Under the pieces are notes generated by a model. It made no database searches, was not told where the DNA came from, and saw nothing but the letters and a program-made list of their open reading frames with translations. This document shows positions 38,579 through 47,238 of a stretch of DNA of 64,000 nt, piece after piece (the first letter of the stretch is position 1; every line of letters starts with the position of its first letter). The position numbers and the translations under genes are program-made. This DNA comes from Paenarthrobacter aurescens. Lineage in GTDB: Bacteria; Actinomycetota; Actinomycetes; Actinomycetales; Micrococcaceae. The stretch covers positions 1,426,001 through 1,490,000 of the forward strand of contig NZ_CP157456.1 in NCBI RefSeq assembly GCF_041549525.1, given 5' to 3'.

Positions 38579-38617
38579 TACACCGGCCCTCAGTAATACA
38601 CCGGCCCTCAGTAATAC
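38565..38617. repeat. 18-bp tandem triplicate in a convergent gene gap
   Basis: Three copies of CCGGCCCTCAGTAATACA (the last imperfect at its end) run from the stop of the secreted-protein gene to the base before the stop of the convergent sulfatase-modifying enzyme gene. The unit is six codons long and carries TAA in the plus-strand frame, so each copy repeats the same in-frame stop. Confidence 0.9.
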
Positions 38618-39649
38618 CTAGAGCGCCACTGTCCGGAAGCCCAGGTTGCCGCTGGCAGATTCGGGCGAGTTCGAGCTCCGTGCTGCCAGGCGGTAGCGGT
38701 TGCAGTAGGTATCGTGGCAAAGATATGAGCCGCCACGCATCACCCTGCCGCGTCCGATGGTGGGGCCTTGTGGGTCTTCCACGGTGCCTTGGGTCAGACA
38801 TGTCTTGTAGTACTTGGGCAGGAACCAGTCGCTGCACCACTCCCAGACGTTCCCGCTGGTCTGATAAAGCCCGTAGCCGTTGGGGCGAAAGGACATGGCC
38901 GGTGCTGTGGTGAGGTAGCCGTCGTCCACCGTGTTGCGGGAAGGGAATTCGCCTTGCCAAATGTTGCAGTTGTGGGCGGCTGCGCCTGGCTGGTCGTTGT
39001 GCAGGTGGTTGCCCCAGGGGTAGCGCTGCCCGGACAACCCGCCGCGGGCGGCGTATTCCCATTCGGCTTCCGTGGGCAAACGGCGGCCAGCCCAAGCGCA
39101 GTATGCCAAAGCGTCGTTGTACGACACGTGGGTGACCGGGTGATCCGGTATGTCCGTCCAGTGGGAGAGGGGCCCGGCCGGGTGCGCCCAATCCGCTCCA
39201 CGGACGTTTAGCCACCACGGGACGTTGTTGACCCGGTTGAGGATCTGGTTCTTTTCGGCCTTGACCGCCAAGTGGAACACCGCTGATGTTCCGTAAATTT
39301 CCGACTCGGTGCGGTGCCCGGTGGCATCAACGAACTCCGCAAACTGCTGATTCGTCACGGTGGTGGCGCTGATCCTGAAGCCGCTGACCCGCACCTCGTG
39401 CACTGGTGACTCGCCGTCGCCCTCGTAGCCCTCGTCGAAGGGATCACCCATGCCGAACGTTCCGGCGGGAATCGAGACGTCGCCGCGTTCGATGCCTGCT
39501 TCCTGCGTCGTCCCGGAAGACCCGGCCCTCGCGGACAAGTCGACGACGGTACTCGCCTGACTCTTTCCGCCCACCCCGCGTAAAGGGAGCGTCAGCCGCG
39601 GCTCCTCGTGCGCCCTGGCGTCGGCGCCCGGGCTACAGCAATCTGCCAT
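38618..39649 (-). CDS. formylglycine-generating enzyme (sulfatase-modifying factor)
   Basis: 343 residues. Oxidises the Cys of the C-x-P-x-R motif in type I sulfatases to formylglycine. The FGE core starts PAGTFGMGDPFDEGY; the blocks RLPTEAEWEYAARGG and NVWEWCSDWF are typical, and the C-terminal active-site pair is intact in RGGSYLCHDTYCNRYR (Cys 311 and Cys 316, the copper-binding pair). An N-terminal ~50-residue extension starts MADCCSPG. It is presumably cytoplasmic, as no signal peptide is seen. No sulfatase gene lies in the window. The convergent upstream neighbour is separated only by the 18-bp triplicate. Confidence 0.95.
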   Translation of the reverse strand: MADCCSPGADARAHEEPRLTLPLRGVGGKSQASTVVDLSARAGSSGTTQEAGIERGDVSIPAGTFGMGDPFDEGYEGDGESPVHEVRVSGFRISATTVTNQQFAEFVDATGHRTESEIYGTSAVFHLAVKAEKNQILNRVNNVPWWLNVRGADWAHPAGPLSHWTDIPDHPVTHVSYNDALAYCAWAGRRLPTEAEWEYAARGGLSGQRYPWGNHLHNDQPGAAAHNCNIWQGEFPSRNTVDDGYLTTAPAMSFRPNGYGLYQTSGNVWEWCSDWFLPKYYKTCLTQGTVEDPQGPTIGRGRVMRGGSYLCHDTYCNRYRLAARSSNSPESASGNLGFRTVAL

Positions 39650-39730
39650 GTCAACCTTCTGTCAAAGTTCCAACCGCTTGTACTTTATCGGCGGACCGTT
39701 GCCCGTCAAAGGCACCACTGTGCTTGCCCG

Positions 39731-40007
39731 GCGCATCACTTTCCGCCGTGCGCACCATTCGTACACCGGGGGCGCACCTCTTTCCGCGGTGCGCACCCGC
39801 TGTTACGGGTGCGAAGGGCGGCAACGGGTGCGGGGGCCTCGTAGCGAATCCCGCGACATCGGGCGCACCTCTTTCCGCCGTGCGCACCATTCGTACCCTG
39901 GCGGCGCACCTCTTTCCGCCGCACGCACCGCTCGTACCCCGGGGGCGCACCTCTTTCCGCCGTGCGCACCCGCTGTTACGGGTGCGAGGGGCGGCAACGG
40001 GTGCGGG
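39731..40007. repeat. 41-bp-period array of small hairpin repeats
   Basis: Five copies of a 26-bp core, roughly GCGCACCTCTTTCCGCCGTG plus CGCACC, start at 39731, 39772, 39863, 39904 and 39945. The period is 41 bases except for one interval of 91. Each core has GCGCAC and GTGCGC as inverted arms (one copy altered). Two copies are followed by a related GC-rich block containing CGCTGTTACGGGTGCG. The array lies in the 554-base gap between the FGE gene start and the sugar ABC operon, and no gene is seen in it. Confidence 0.85.
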
Positions 40008-40104
40008 CAGCAAGCAGGAAGCACCCAACGGACCTCAGCTATTCATGGTCAAGGACCGCAAGAGTGACGAAAAGTGATTTCTCAGATCAGTTTCGATCAT
40101 CTTC

Positions 40105-40149
40105 TTGCAAAGTGAGACCCCGGTCACTTATGGTTTGTTAAACGGTTAA
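40105..40149 (+). promoter_or_regulatory. promoter and LacI-type operator of the sugar ABC operon
   Basis: TTGCAA (40105-40110) and TATGGT (40129-40134) are spaced by 18 bases and make a fair -35/-10 pair. TTAAACGGTTAA (40138-40149), a near palindrome with a central CG as in LacI-family operators, follows at the expected transcription start. The first ABC gene starts 55 bases later. A LacI-family regulator is encoded in the same operon, so autoregulation through this site is likely. Confidence 0.6.
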
Positions 40150-40203
40150 TCATCGTGGCGTGAATCACATGGGTGACTCAGGCTCAGCACTTGAGGAGAC
40201 AGC

Positions 40204-41238
40204 ATGAACTCGACGACGGAACAGGCTCCGGCGTTGCCCGAAGCTCGCCGAGTCCCGGGCCCACCAGGAGGAAAGGTGCCCGGAGGCGGTCAAAAGAAGC
40301 GGAAGAGAAGCAAAGCACCTCAGCAGAGTTTCCGGTCCCGTTTGCGGCGTGACAAGCAGATGCTGCTCATGATGGTGCCGGGCGTGGCCTTCCTGCTGCT
40401 CTTCTTTTACATCCCCATTCTTGGCAACGTCATCGCATTCCAGGACTACCAGCCGTATCTGGGCATCGGCGACAGTCTCTGGGTGGGCTGGCAGAACTTC
40501 GTGGACCTGTTCGGCAACCCGGACTTTGTGCACGCTTTCTGGAACACGCTCTACCTGGCGGCGTGGCAACTGGTCTTCCTCTTCCCAGTGCCTCTGGTGC
40601 TGGCGCTGATCGTGGACTCACTGATCAGCACGCGGGTCCGCCGGATCTTTCAAAGCATTGCCTACCTGCCGCACTTCCTGTCCTGGGTGTTGGTGATCGC
40701 GTTCTTCCAGCAAATGTTGGGCGGCGCGGGCTTCGTCAACAACCTTCTGAGGGACTGGGGCATGGAGCCCATTCCCTTCATGACCAACCCGGAAACATTT
40801 CCGGTGATGGTAGTGGTGCAGATGATTTGGAAGGACGCCGGCTGGGCCATGATCATCTTCCTGGCCGCCCTTGCAAGCATTGACAACTCGCTCTACGAAG
40901 CCGCAGCGGCTGACGGCGCCGGACGCTGGCGCCGGATGTGGCACATTACGCTTCCCGGGCTGCGGCCCGTCATTGTCCTTCTCCTGATCCTACGTATCGG
41001 AGACATCCTCTCGGTGGGCTTTGAGCAGTTCATCCTTCAACGGGATGCAGTGGGAGCGGGTGCGGCCGAAGTGCTCGATACCTTCACCTACTACACCGGT
41101 GTAGTAGGAGGCGGGTGGAGCTCCGGCGCAGCAGCAGGCCTTGCCAAAGGCGTGGTCAGCGCCTTGCTGATCTACGGCGCCAACAAACTTGCCCACCGCT
41201 TCGGCGAAGACGGAATCTTCGCAAAACAAGTGCGCTGA
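40204..41238 (+). CDS. carbohydrate ABC transporter permease (LplB type)
   Basis: 344 residues. A basic ~50-residue N-terminus precedes six transmembrane segments. The EAA loop that contacts the ATPase is present as EAAAADGAGRWRRMWHITLPGL near residue 235. The sequence is of the LplB/YtcO kind, which pairs with an LplC/YtcP permease and a large solute-binding lipoprotein. TTGAGGAGACAGC provides the ribosome-binding site. No ATPase gene is in the operon, as is common for actinobacterial sugar importers that share one MsiK-type ATPase. The sugar is unknown. Confidence 0.93.
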   Translation: MNSTTEQAPALPEARRVPGPPGGKVPGGGQKKRKRSKAPQQSFRSRLRRDKQMLLMMVPGVAFLLLFFYIPILGNVIAFQDYQPYLGIGDSLWVGWQNFVDLFGNPDFVHAFWNTLYLAAWQLVFLFPVPLVLALIVDSLISTRVRRIFQSIAYLPHFLSWVLVIAFFQQMLGGAGFVNNLLRDWGMEPIPFMTNPETFPVMVVVQMIWKDAGWAMIIFLAALASIDNSLYEAAAADGAGRWRRMWHITLPGLRPVIVLLLILRIGDILSVGFEQFILQRDAVGAGAAEVLDTFTYYTGVVGGGWSSGAAAGLAKGVVSALLIYGANKLAHRFGEDGIFAKQVR

Positions 41239-41274
41239 AAGCCAAACCCGCGCCTGCCGCGCAAGGAGAACCTC

Positions 41275-42198
41275 ATGGCAACAACTTTTTTCACCAGGAA
41301 ACCCCGGGAGCTTAGCTACAACCCCAAGCGCCCGGTATGGAAGGAAAAGCCTTCCGCGCTGTATCAAACGGTCAAGGCAGTGGTCCTGATCGTGTTCAGC
41401 CTGTCCATCCTGACTCCTATCCTGTTGGTGGTTTCCACCTCCCTTGCTGATACGGAACAACTCGTGAAAGCCGGCGGTTTTGTGCTCTGGCCGGAACGCC
41501 CCACCCTGGAGGCCTACGCCACGATTTTCAAAGGCCCCATGGTGTTGCAATCGTTGGGGGTCAGCGTGCTTGTCACCGCAGTGGGAACCATCCTGGCGCT
41601 GTTCGTCACCATCACCATGGCCTATGCCACCAGCCGCACGGTGCTCTTTGGGCGGCCTGTGATCCTCGCGGTACTGTTCACGCTCCTGTTTGCGCCGGGC
41701 CTCATCCCGTCCTTCCTCATGATCCGCCAACTGGGTCTGCTGGACTCATTGTGGTCGCTGATCCTGCCGGGAATCTTCGGAGCCTTCAATTTTGTGGTCA
41801 TGAGGTCCTTCTTCATGAATATCCCCGGCGAACTGATTGAGAGTGCCAGGATCGACGGCGCCAACGACTGGCAAATCCTGTGGCGCATTGTGATGCCGCT
41901 GTCCAAAGCCGTGATCGCCGTCGTCGGGCTGTTCTACGCGGTGGGTTTCTGGAACTCCTTCTTCAACGCCTTGCTTTACATCAACGATCACAGCAAATGG
42001 CCCATTCAGTTATTACTCCGGAACTTCGTTGTTCAGGGCAGCGGCGCAGCGGACCAGTTGGGAATCACCACCACCCCGCCGCCGCAGTCCATACAGATGG
42101 CAGTTGTTGTGGTGGCCCTCGTTCCCATCCTCATGGTCTACCCGTTCCTCCAAAAGCACTTTGCCAAGGGCGTCATCACCGGCGCCGTCAAGGGCTAG
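41275..42198 (+). CDS. carbohydrate ABC transporter permease (LplC/YtcP type)
   Basis: 307 residues, six transmembrane segments. The second permease of the importer; the ATPase-contact loop reads ESARIDGANDWQILWRIVMPLSKA near residue 190, a typical YtcP form. It starts 36 bases after the first permease gene with AAGGAG upstream, and is followed after 57 bases by the solute-binding protein gene. Confidence 0.94.
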   Translation: MATTFFTRKPRELSYNPKRPVWKEKPSALYQTVKAVVLIVFSLSILTPILLVVSTSLADTEQLVKAGGFVLWPERPTLEAYATIFKGPMVLQSLGVSVLVTAVGTILALFVTITMAYATSRTVLFGRPVILAVLFTLLFAPGLIPSFLMIRQLGLLDSLWSLILPGIFGAFNFVVMRSFFMNIPGELIESARIDGANDWQILWRIVMPLSKAVIAVVGLFYAVGFWNSFFNALLYINDHSKWPIQLLLRNFVVQGSGAADQLGITTTPPPQSIQMAVVVVALVPILMVYPFLQKHFAKGVITGAVKG

Positions 42199-42255
42199 TC
42201 CCGCACAGAACACCCAAGAACTCACAAAAAGCAAGTAACCAGAAAGGGTTATGCC

Positions 42256-43914
42256 ATGACGAGCACTACCTCTCAGGCTGCATTCAGCCGCCGCGGTTTC
42301 CTTGGACTCGCCGGCCTGGCAGTGACCGCTGCAGGTCTGTCCGCCTGCGGTGGCGGCGGATCCGCGAACAATGGTGGCGCCGCTGCCTCCGCTTCGGTCA
42401 AACTGCCCACGTACAAGGAATTCACCGGCGTCACCCCGGACATCGCGGTCAACGCCAAGGGCCTCCAGGCCGGCTACTTCAAACTGCCCGCCGCTGTGCA
42501 GTCCGTGAAGACGCCGCCGCTCAAGGGCAAAGTGACCGGCCTGACCGAAACCTTCGAAACCATGAGCCCGGGCATGAAGGACAACCCGTTCTGGCAGCGC
42601 CTCAACGCGAAACTCGGCGGAGACCTGGAACTGCAGATCGCCGAAGACATCGGAGACGGGTACCCGGCCAAGTTCGCAACTGTGCTGGCCAGTAACGACC
42701 TTCCGGACATGATGTGGGTTCCGCCCAACCAGGGCATTCCCAACGTCGGTCCCATGCTCGAAGCCAAGTTCCAGGACCTGACGCCGTACCTCTCCGGCGA
42801 CGCCGTCCTTGAGTACCCCAACTTGGCTGCACTGAAGCCCGATTCCTGGAAGACCGCCGTCGTGAACGGCAAGATTTGGGGAGCCCCTATCCCCAGTACC
42901 CCGTTCGGGCAGGTATATCTTGGCAACCACGATATGTGGGCCAAGGTGGGCGGCTTCGAAGCAGCCAATGCCGAGGAATTTTTGGAGAAGGCAAAGGAAC
43001 TGACCCGGCCCGGTGACCAGCAGTACGCGCTGGAACCTGCCTATATCAATGCCCTGCACATGGTCACGGAATGGTTCGGCGCCCCCAACAGCTGGGCCGT
43101 CAACAAGGACCGCAGCCTCACCCACCTCTACGAAACCGATGAGTACATGGCCGGTGTGGAGTTCACGGCCAAAATGTTCGCAGCAGGGGTCTTCTACCCG
43201 GATTCGAAGGCCACTGACATCCGTTCCCGCGTAGCCAACGGCAGTGTGGCAGCCCAGGTTGTCTCCGGGCCCCATGACATCCGGAGTTACCGCAGCCTCA
43301 ATAAGGACGTCCAGTTCGACATCCTCATTCCGTTCAGCGCAGACGGCAAGGTCAAGCCCGTCTACGACATGGGCTACGGAACCGTGGGCTTCACGCCGTT
43401 CAAGAAGGCTGAAGAGGGCAAGATCCGCGAACTGCTCTCTCTCATCAATTACTTGTCGGCTCCGTTCGGCACGGTGGAGTACATGCAGAAGAACTTCGGC
43501 GAGCTCGGCCAGGACTACACCGTTGACGGCTCAGGCAATCCCGCACGCACCGAGACCGGCACAGTCAACGCCCCGGGCTTGGTCTCGGCGTTGAACATCA
43601 TGTCCAGCCCGGAAAACGTGATCTTCAACCCCGGATTCGATGACGACACCCGTTATGTCAGCCAGCAGGAAGAGAAGCTCCTGGAGTTCGCGTGGCGCAA
43701 CCCCACCAATGGTTCCTACTCGGACACCAACGCAAAGGTGGGCGCCAAGATCACCAAGCAACTGCGGGACAAAGTGGTGGACATCATTACCGGGCGCGCC
43801 AAGATCGACGAACTCAAGGACGCCGTCAAACGCTGGAAGAGCGAAGGCGGGGACAAGATGCGTGACGAATACCAGGCCGCGTTGGACCCCAACGTGCCAG
43901 TCTTCAGGAGCTAG
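42256..43914 (+). CDS. Tat-exported solute-binding lipoprotein (LplA type)
   Basis: 552 residues. The N-terminus has a twin-arginine motif SRRGFLGL followed by a lipobox LSAC with Cys 31, so it is predicted to be folded before export by Tat and anchored as a lipoprotein. The body is of the large (about 520-560 residue) LplA class that goes with LplB/LplC permeases, often for oligosaccharides or polysaccharide fragments. A Gly/Ala/Ser spacer follows the lipid-bearing Cys. AGAAAGGG lies before the ATG. Confidence 0.93.
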   Translation: MTSTTSQAAFSRRGFLGLAGLAVTAAGLSACGGGGSANNGGAAASASVKLPTYKEFTGVTPDIAVNAKGLQAGYFKLPAAVQSVKTPPLKGKVTGLTETFETMSPGMKDNPFWQRLNAKLGGDLELQIAEDIGDGYPAKFATVLASNDLPDMMWVPPNQGIPNVGPMLEAKFQDLTPYLSGDAVLEYPNLAALKPDSWKTAVVNGKIWGAPIPSTPFGQVYLGNHDMWAKVGGFEAANAEEFLEKAKELTRPGDQQYALEPAYINALHMVTEWFGAPNSWAVNKDRSLTHLYETDEYMAGVEFTAKMFAAGVFYPDSKATDIRSRVANGSVAAQVVSGPHDIRSYRSLNKDVQFDILIPFSADGKVKPVYDMGYGTVGFTPFKKAEEGKIRELLSLINYLSAPFGTVEYMQKNFGELGQDYTVDGSGNPARTETGTVNAPGLVSALNIMSSPENVIFNPGFDDDTRYVSQQEEKLLEFAWRNPTNGSYSDTNAKVGAKITKQLRDKVVDIITGRAKIDELKDAVKRWKSEGGDKMRDEYQAALDPNVPVFRS

Positions 43915-43967
43915 CCTCAAACCAACAACGAACCACGCGAATACACGAAAACACAGCAGGGGGAACC

Positions 43968-45020
43968 ATGGCCAAAACGAGCAGCACCGGAGTCAGACCA
44001 ACCATCCGCATGGTGGCCGAACTGGCCGGCGTCTCCACTGCCACGGTTTCCTACGTCCTCTCAGGTCGCCGCGGCGATGGCGGACCTGGGGTGTCGGATC
44101 CGACGGCGGAGAAGGTCAAGGCCGCTGCGGAGCGGCTCGGCTACCGCCCCAACCAGGCGGCCCGGGCCATCCGGACAGGCCGGACCAACACCGTGATCCT
44201 GTCCTTGACCATGCTCTCCGATCCCTGGTCCTTGTCCGTCATTGAGGCGGTGCAAAAGGCGGCAGTTCCGCTGGGCATCACCCCCATGATTCTTGGTGAC
44301 GCGGACTGGGTCAAAGTACTCGGCACGCACAATGCCGATGCTGTGTTTGTGGACGCCGTCCGCCCTGACCAGAGGGATGCCCTGCGCAAGCTCGCCGAGC
44401 ACGGAACCACGCTGGTGGTTTTTGACGAAGAGGTACAGGCCGAGGGCTTTGACGTGATTCGTTCCATCGCCGGACCGGGTTGCCGCATGGCCGTGGAGCA
44501 CCTGCTCCACGGCCACCGCCGGATTGCGTGCTTGACCCCGGCCACGGCGTCCGGCACGTCCGGCGGAACCAGGTACCGGGCCTATGCCGAGGCTTTGGAG
44601 CATGCCGGCATTGAAGAACGAGAGGATTTTGTGGGCTTGTTCGATGGCACCAGCGCGGGTGCGTACGCCGCGGCAACCCGGCTTCTCAGCATGCCGGACC
44701 GTCCAACAGCCATTTACGCCACCACGGATTACGCAGCAGTCAGTGCCGTCAACGCAGCCCAGCGCCTGGGCCTGGCTGTGGGTACGGATGTGGACGTCAT
44801 CGGTGTGGGCAACACGGTGGAAGGCGAACGGATGTCCCCTTCTTTGAGCACCGTGGGTCCCGTTGACTTCTTCGACAAACTCGCCCAGTTGCTGCTGCGG
44901 AGGGCAACCGCACCGGCCGGGCCAAGCGCGGTTGAGGACCCTGGCGTCCTTGACTTCCCCTGGCATTTGTTCGTGCGCGAATCGGCACCGCACCGCAGCG
45001 CCGCAACCAGACTCTACTAA
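43968..45020 (+). CDS. LacI-family transcriptional regulator
   Basis: 350 residues. The N-terminal helix-turn-helix and hinge helix are typical (TIRMVAELAGVSTATVSYVL ... GYRPNQAARAIRTGRTNTV), followed by a periplasmic-binding-protein-like effector domain. It is the fourth gene of the sugar ABC operon, so it probably senses the imported sugar or a derivative and represses the promoter at 40105-40149. Confidence 0.94.
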   Translation: MAKTSSTGVRPTIRMVAELAGVSTATVSYVLSGRRGDGGPGVSDPTAEKVKAAAERLGYRPNQAARAIRTGRTNTVILSLTMLSDPWSLSVIEAVQKAAVPLGITPMILGDADWVKVLGTHNADAVFVDAVRPDQRDALRKLAEHGTTLVVFDEEVQAEGFDVIRSIAGPGCRMAVEHLLHGHRRIACLTPATASGTSGGTRYRAYAEALEHAGIEEREDFVGLFDGTSAGAYAAATRLLSMPDRPTAIYATTDYAAVSAVNAAQRLGLAVGTDVDVIGVGNTVEGERMSPSLSTVGPVDFFDKLAQLLLRRATAPAGPSAVEDPGVLDFPWHLFVRESAPHRSAATRLY

Positions 45021-45045
45021 GAACAGCAGAAGGATATTGCACACC

Positions 45046-46230
45046 ATGGAAAAGGATTTGAAGGTCGGGATCGTAGGTTTCGGCCTGCGGTCGGGGCTGT
45101 GGAAGCACGCCCACAAGCCGGGCCAAGGCTCGGAGGTCACCATTGTCTGTGACCTGAGTGAACGTGGACGGGCGGACGCCGCTGAACGCATCCCGTCCGC
45201 TCGCGTCACCGGGGACCTTGAGGAACTGTTGAGCAGCGGGATTGACGCAGTCCTGGTCCTGACCCCCGATAACCAGCACGCTGCCGTCGCCGTTCGAACG
45301 CTCAAGGCGGGGATCCCCACCTTCTGTGAGAAGCCCCTGGACATCACCATTGAGGCCGCGGACCGGATTCTGACGACGGCCTACGAAAGCGGAACACGCC
45401 TGTACGTTGGCCACAACATGCGGCACATGCCGGTTGTAGTACAGATGCGCCAACTCATCGAAGACGGCAGGATCGGCGAGGTCAAGGCAGTCTGGTGCCG
45501 ACACTTTGTGGGCCACGGCGGCGACTACTACTTCAAGGATTGGCATGCCCAGCGTGCCAACGTTACCTCGCTCCTGCTCCAGAAAGGTGCCCACGACATC
45601 GACGTGATCCACTGGCTTGCCGGTGGCTACACCAAGCGGGTTGCCGCCGTCGGCGATCTCGCCGTCTACGGGAACGTTGCCAATCGGAGCAACAACGCGG
45701 GCAAGCGCATGGGGGACTGGTTCTCCATGGATAACTGGCCGCCCACGGAGCAAAAGGACCTGGCAGAGGTGATCGATGTGGAGGACATCTCCATGATGAA
45801 TATGGTGCTGGATAACGGTGTGCTCGCCTCTTACCAGCAGTGTCACTTCACACCGGACTATTGGCGCAACTACACCGTCATCGGGACCAAGGGACGCATC
45901 GAGAACCTCGGCGATGGGCCCGGCGAAACCATCAACATCTGGACGAGCAGGAGCTCCGGCTATGCCGCACCGGATGAGGTCATCGCCATCAAGGACGGGG
46001 AAGGGGGCCACGGAGGTGCTGATCCGCGCCTGATCGAGGAGTTCCTGCATTTCGCCTCGTCTGGCGGGGCGACCCAGACCAGCCCGGTGGCGGCCCGTCA
46101 GGCAGTGGTGGCCGGCATCCTGGCTGCCGAATCCCTCCGTGGTGACGGTTCTGCCCGCGAGGTACCGGAGCTCCCTGCCGAACTGGTGGAGTATTTCGAC
46201 GCCGGCCAACCCGCCGTGGTCCGTCACTGA
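45046..46230 (+). CDS. Gfo/Idh/MocA-family oxidoreductase
   Basis: 394 residues from ATG 45046. The Rossmann opening KVGIVGFGLRSGLWKHAH, the VLTPDNQHA block and CEKPLDIT (catalytic Lys of the EKP motif, near residue 94) identify an NAD(P)-dependent sugar or cyclitol dehydrogenase. A second conserved region, KGAHDIDVIHWLAGG, supplies the active-site His/Asp. I chose 45046 because it starts at the Rossmann fold and has GAAGGA upstream; the frame is open further back into the LacI gene. It is the last gene of the importer operon and likely oxidises the imported sugar. Confidence 0.93.
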   Translation: MEKDLKVGIVGFGLRSGLWKHAHKPGQGSEVTIVCDLSERGRADAAERIPSARVTGDLEELLSSGIDAVLVLTPDNQHAAVAVRTLKAGIPTFCEKPLDITIEAADRILTTAYESGTRLYVGHNMRHMPVVVQMRQLIEDGRIGEVKAVWCRHFVGHGGDYYFKDWHAQRANVTSLLLQKGAHDIDVIHWLAGGYTKRVAAVGDLAVYGNVANRSNNAGKRMGDWFSMDNWPPTEQKDLAEVIDVEDISMMNMVLDNGVLASYQQCHFTPDYWRNYTVIGTKGRIENLGDGPGETINIWTSRSSGYAAPDEVIAIKDGEGGHGGADPRLIEEFLHFASSGGATQTSPVAARQAVVAGILAAESLRGDGSAREVPELPAELVEYFDAGQPAVVRH

Positions 46231-46245
46231 CGCGACCCCCTTGGC

Positions 46246-47184
46246 TTAGCCAGGACTGGATAGCTCCACGAGCTCGGTCATGACGGTTTGAAGTGACTCG
46301 CAAACCGTCATGACCGATTTCCGTTTGAGCGTCTCGGGCCGGGCCAGGATGTCGATCTTGCGCACTGAATTCACCCCGGACAGTGGACGCAGCACCACCC
46401 CGGCGTCCAACACCCGGCGCGCGGTGATGCGCGGGAGCAGCCCGATCGCGCCGCCTGCGGACACCAGCGCGGCGACGGTGGAGTAGTCATTGATACGGTG
46501 CAGGACTTCGGCCGGGCGCCCGCTCACGGCAACGACGGCGGCCAGGACGTCCGCGGGAGAGTAACCATCGCGGCTGGTCACCCAGGGTTCATCCACGACG
46601 TCGGATGGCTCAAGTTCGCGGTGGGATGCAAGCGGGTGATCCGCCGGGAGTGCAATGTCCAACGGTTCGTCGGCCAGCGGAATGACCGCCACTTTGTCCT
46701 CGGGCCACTGTGGGCTGTTGTCCATCCTGTGCGCCAAAACCAGGTCGTATCGGGCAGCCAACCCCGGGAAATCCTCCTGGGCCACATCCTCATCGGAGAG
46801 TCGCAGGCGCGGCGACTTGCCGCCGTCGGACGCTGTTCCGGATGCCAGATGCACCGCCAGCGGTGCGAACAATGCCTGGCCTGCACTGTGAAAAGCGCTC
46901 ACGCTCACCGGTGCGTCGGGAGCATCGTGATAGGCGCCGATAGCGGCGCGCGCATCTGCCATGGCATTCACGACGGCGGCACCCGCCTCCGCGAGGACAC
47001 GGCCCGCGTCGGTGAGCACCAGGGCCCGGCCTTCTTTGCGCGTCAACGGCACGTCCACGGACTTCTGGAGCAGAGCCAGCTGTTGTGAAACTGCGGAGGG
47101 AGTCACCATCAGCGTCTCGGCGACAGCCTTGACACTTCCCAGGTCCCCCAGCTCACGAAGCATCTGCAACTGATGAATTTCCAT
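46246..47184 (-). CDS. LysR-family transcriptional regulator
   Basis: 312 residues. N-terminal winged helix (LQMLRELGDLGSVKAVAETL, then TPSAVSQQLALLQKSV), followed by a two-lobe effector domain. I chose ATG 47184; a TTG two codons upstream is possible. The gene is divergent from tdh-kbl, and the 107-base gap has LysR-type repeat sites, so control of threonine catabolism is likely. The 3' end of the coding sequence contains a perfect 16-bp inverted repeat that probably ends the convergent sugar operon. Confidence 0.93.
   Translation of the reverse strand: MEIHQLQMLRELGDLGSVKAVAETLMVTPSAVSQQLALLQKSVDVPLTRKEGRALVLTDAGRVLAEAGAAVVNAMADARAAIGAYHDAPDAPVSVSAFHSAGQALFAPLAVHLASGTASDGGKSPRLRLSDEDVAQEDFPGLAARYDLVLAHRMDNSPQWPEDKVAVIPLADEPLDIALPADHPLASHRELEPSDVVDEPWVTSRDGYSPADVLAAVVAVSGRPAEVLHRINDYSTVAALVSAGGAIGLLPRITARRVLDAGVVLRPLSGVNSVRKIDILARPETLKRKSVMTVCESLQTVMTELVELSSPG
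46275..46316 (+). terminator. hairpin terminator of the sugar operon inside the LysR coding region
   Basis: CGGTCATGACGGTTTG (46275-46290) and CAAACCGTCATGACCG (46301-46316) form a perfect 16-bp stem with a 10-base loop, 45 bases after the Gfo/Idh stop and followed by ATTTCCGTTT. It lies within the last 25 codons of the convergent LysR-family gene. Confidence 0.75.
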
Positions 47185-47193
47185 TAGCAAATC

Positions 47194-47238
47194 CTAAATC
47201 GTTGATTGAGAAGAATCTAGTTGTGCTAAATCGTTAGC
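47194..47238. promoter_or_regulatory. LysR-type operator sites between lysR and tdh
   Basis: CTAAATCGTT occurs twice as a direct repeat at 47194-47203 and 47226-47235, 32 bases (three helical turns) apart. The second copy is part of the perfect palindrome GCTAA-ATCG-TTAGC (47225-47238). GATT-N6-AATC (47204-47217) lies between them. The arrangement fits a recognition site plus an activation site for the divergent LysR regulator. Confidence 0.55.

Noticed and set aside
39731..40007. CRISPR array
   Set aside because: Spacers are only about 15 bases, partly alike, one interval is different, and no cas gene is near. A simple intergenic repeat fits better.
39406..40077. Open frames across the 41-bp repeat array
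   Set aside because: They arise from GC-rich repeats without stops, encode repeated Arg/Ala/Pro-rich sequence and have no ribosome-binding site.
40204..46230. The ABC importer as the missing transporter of the GalNAc locus
   Set aside because: It lies 6 kb or more away, has its own LacI regulator and operator, and is separated by the tdh-kbl and hutI units; no evidence links it to GalNAc.
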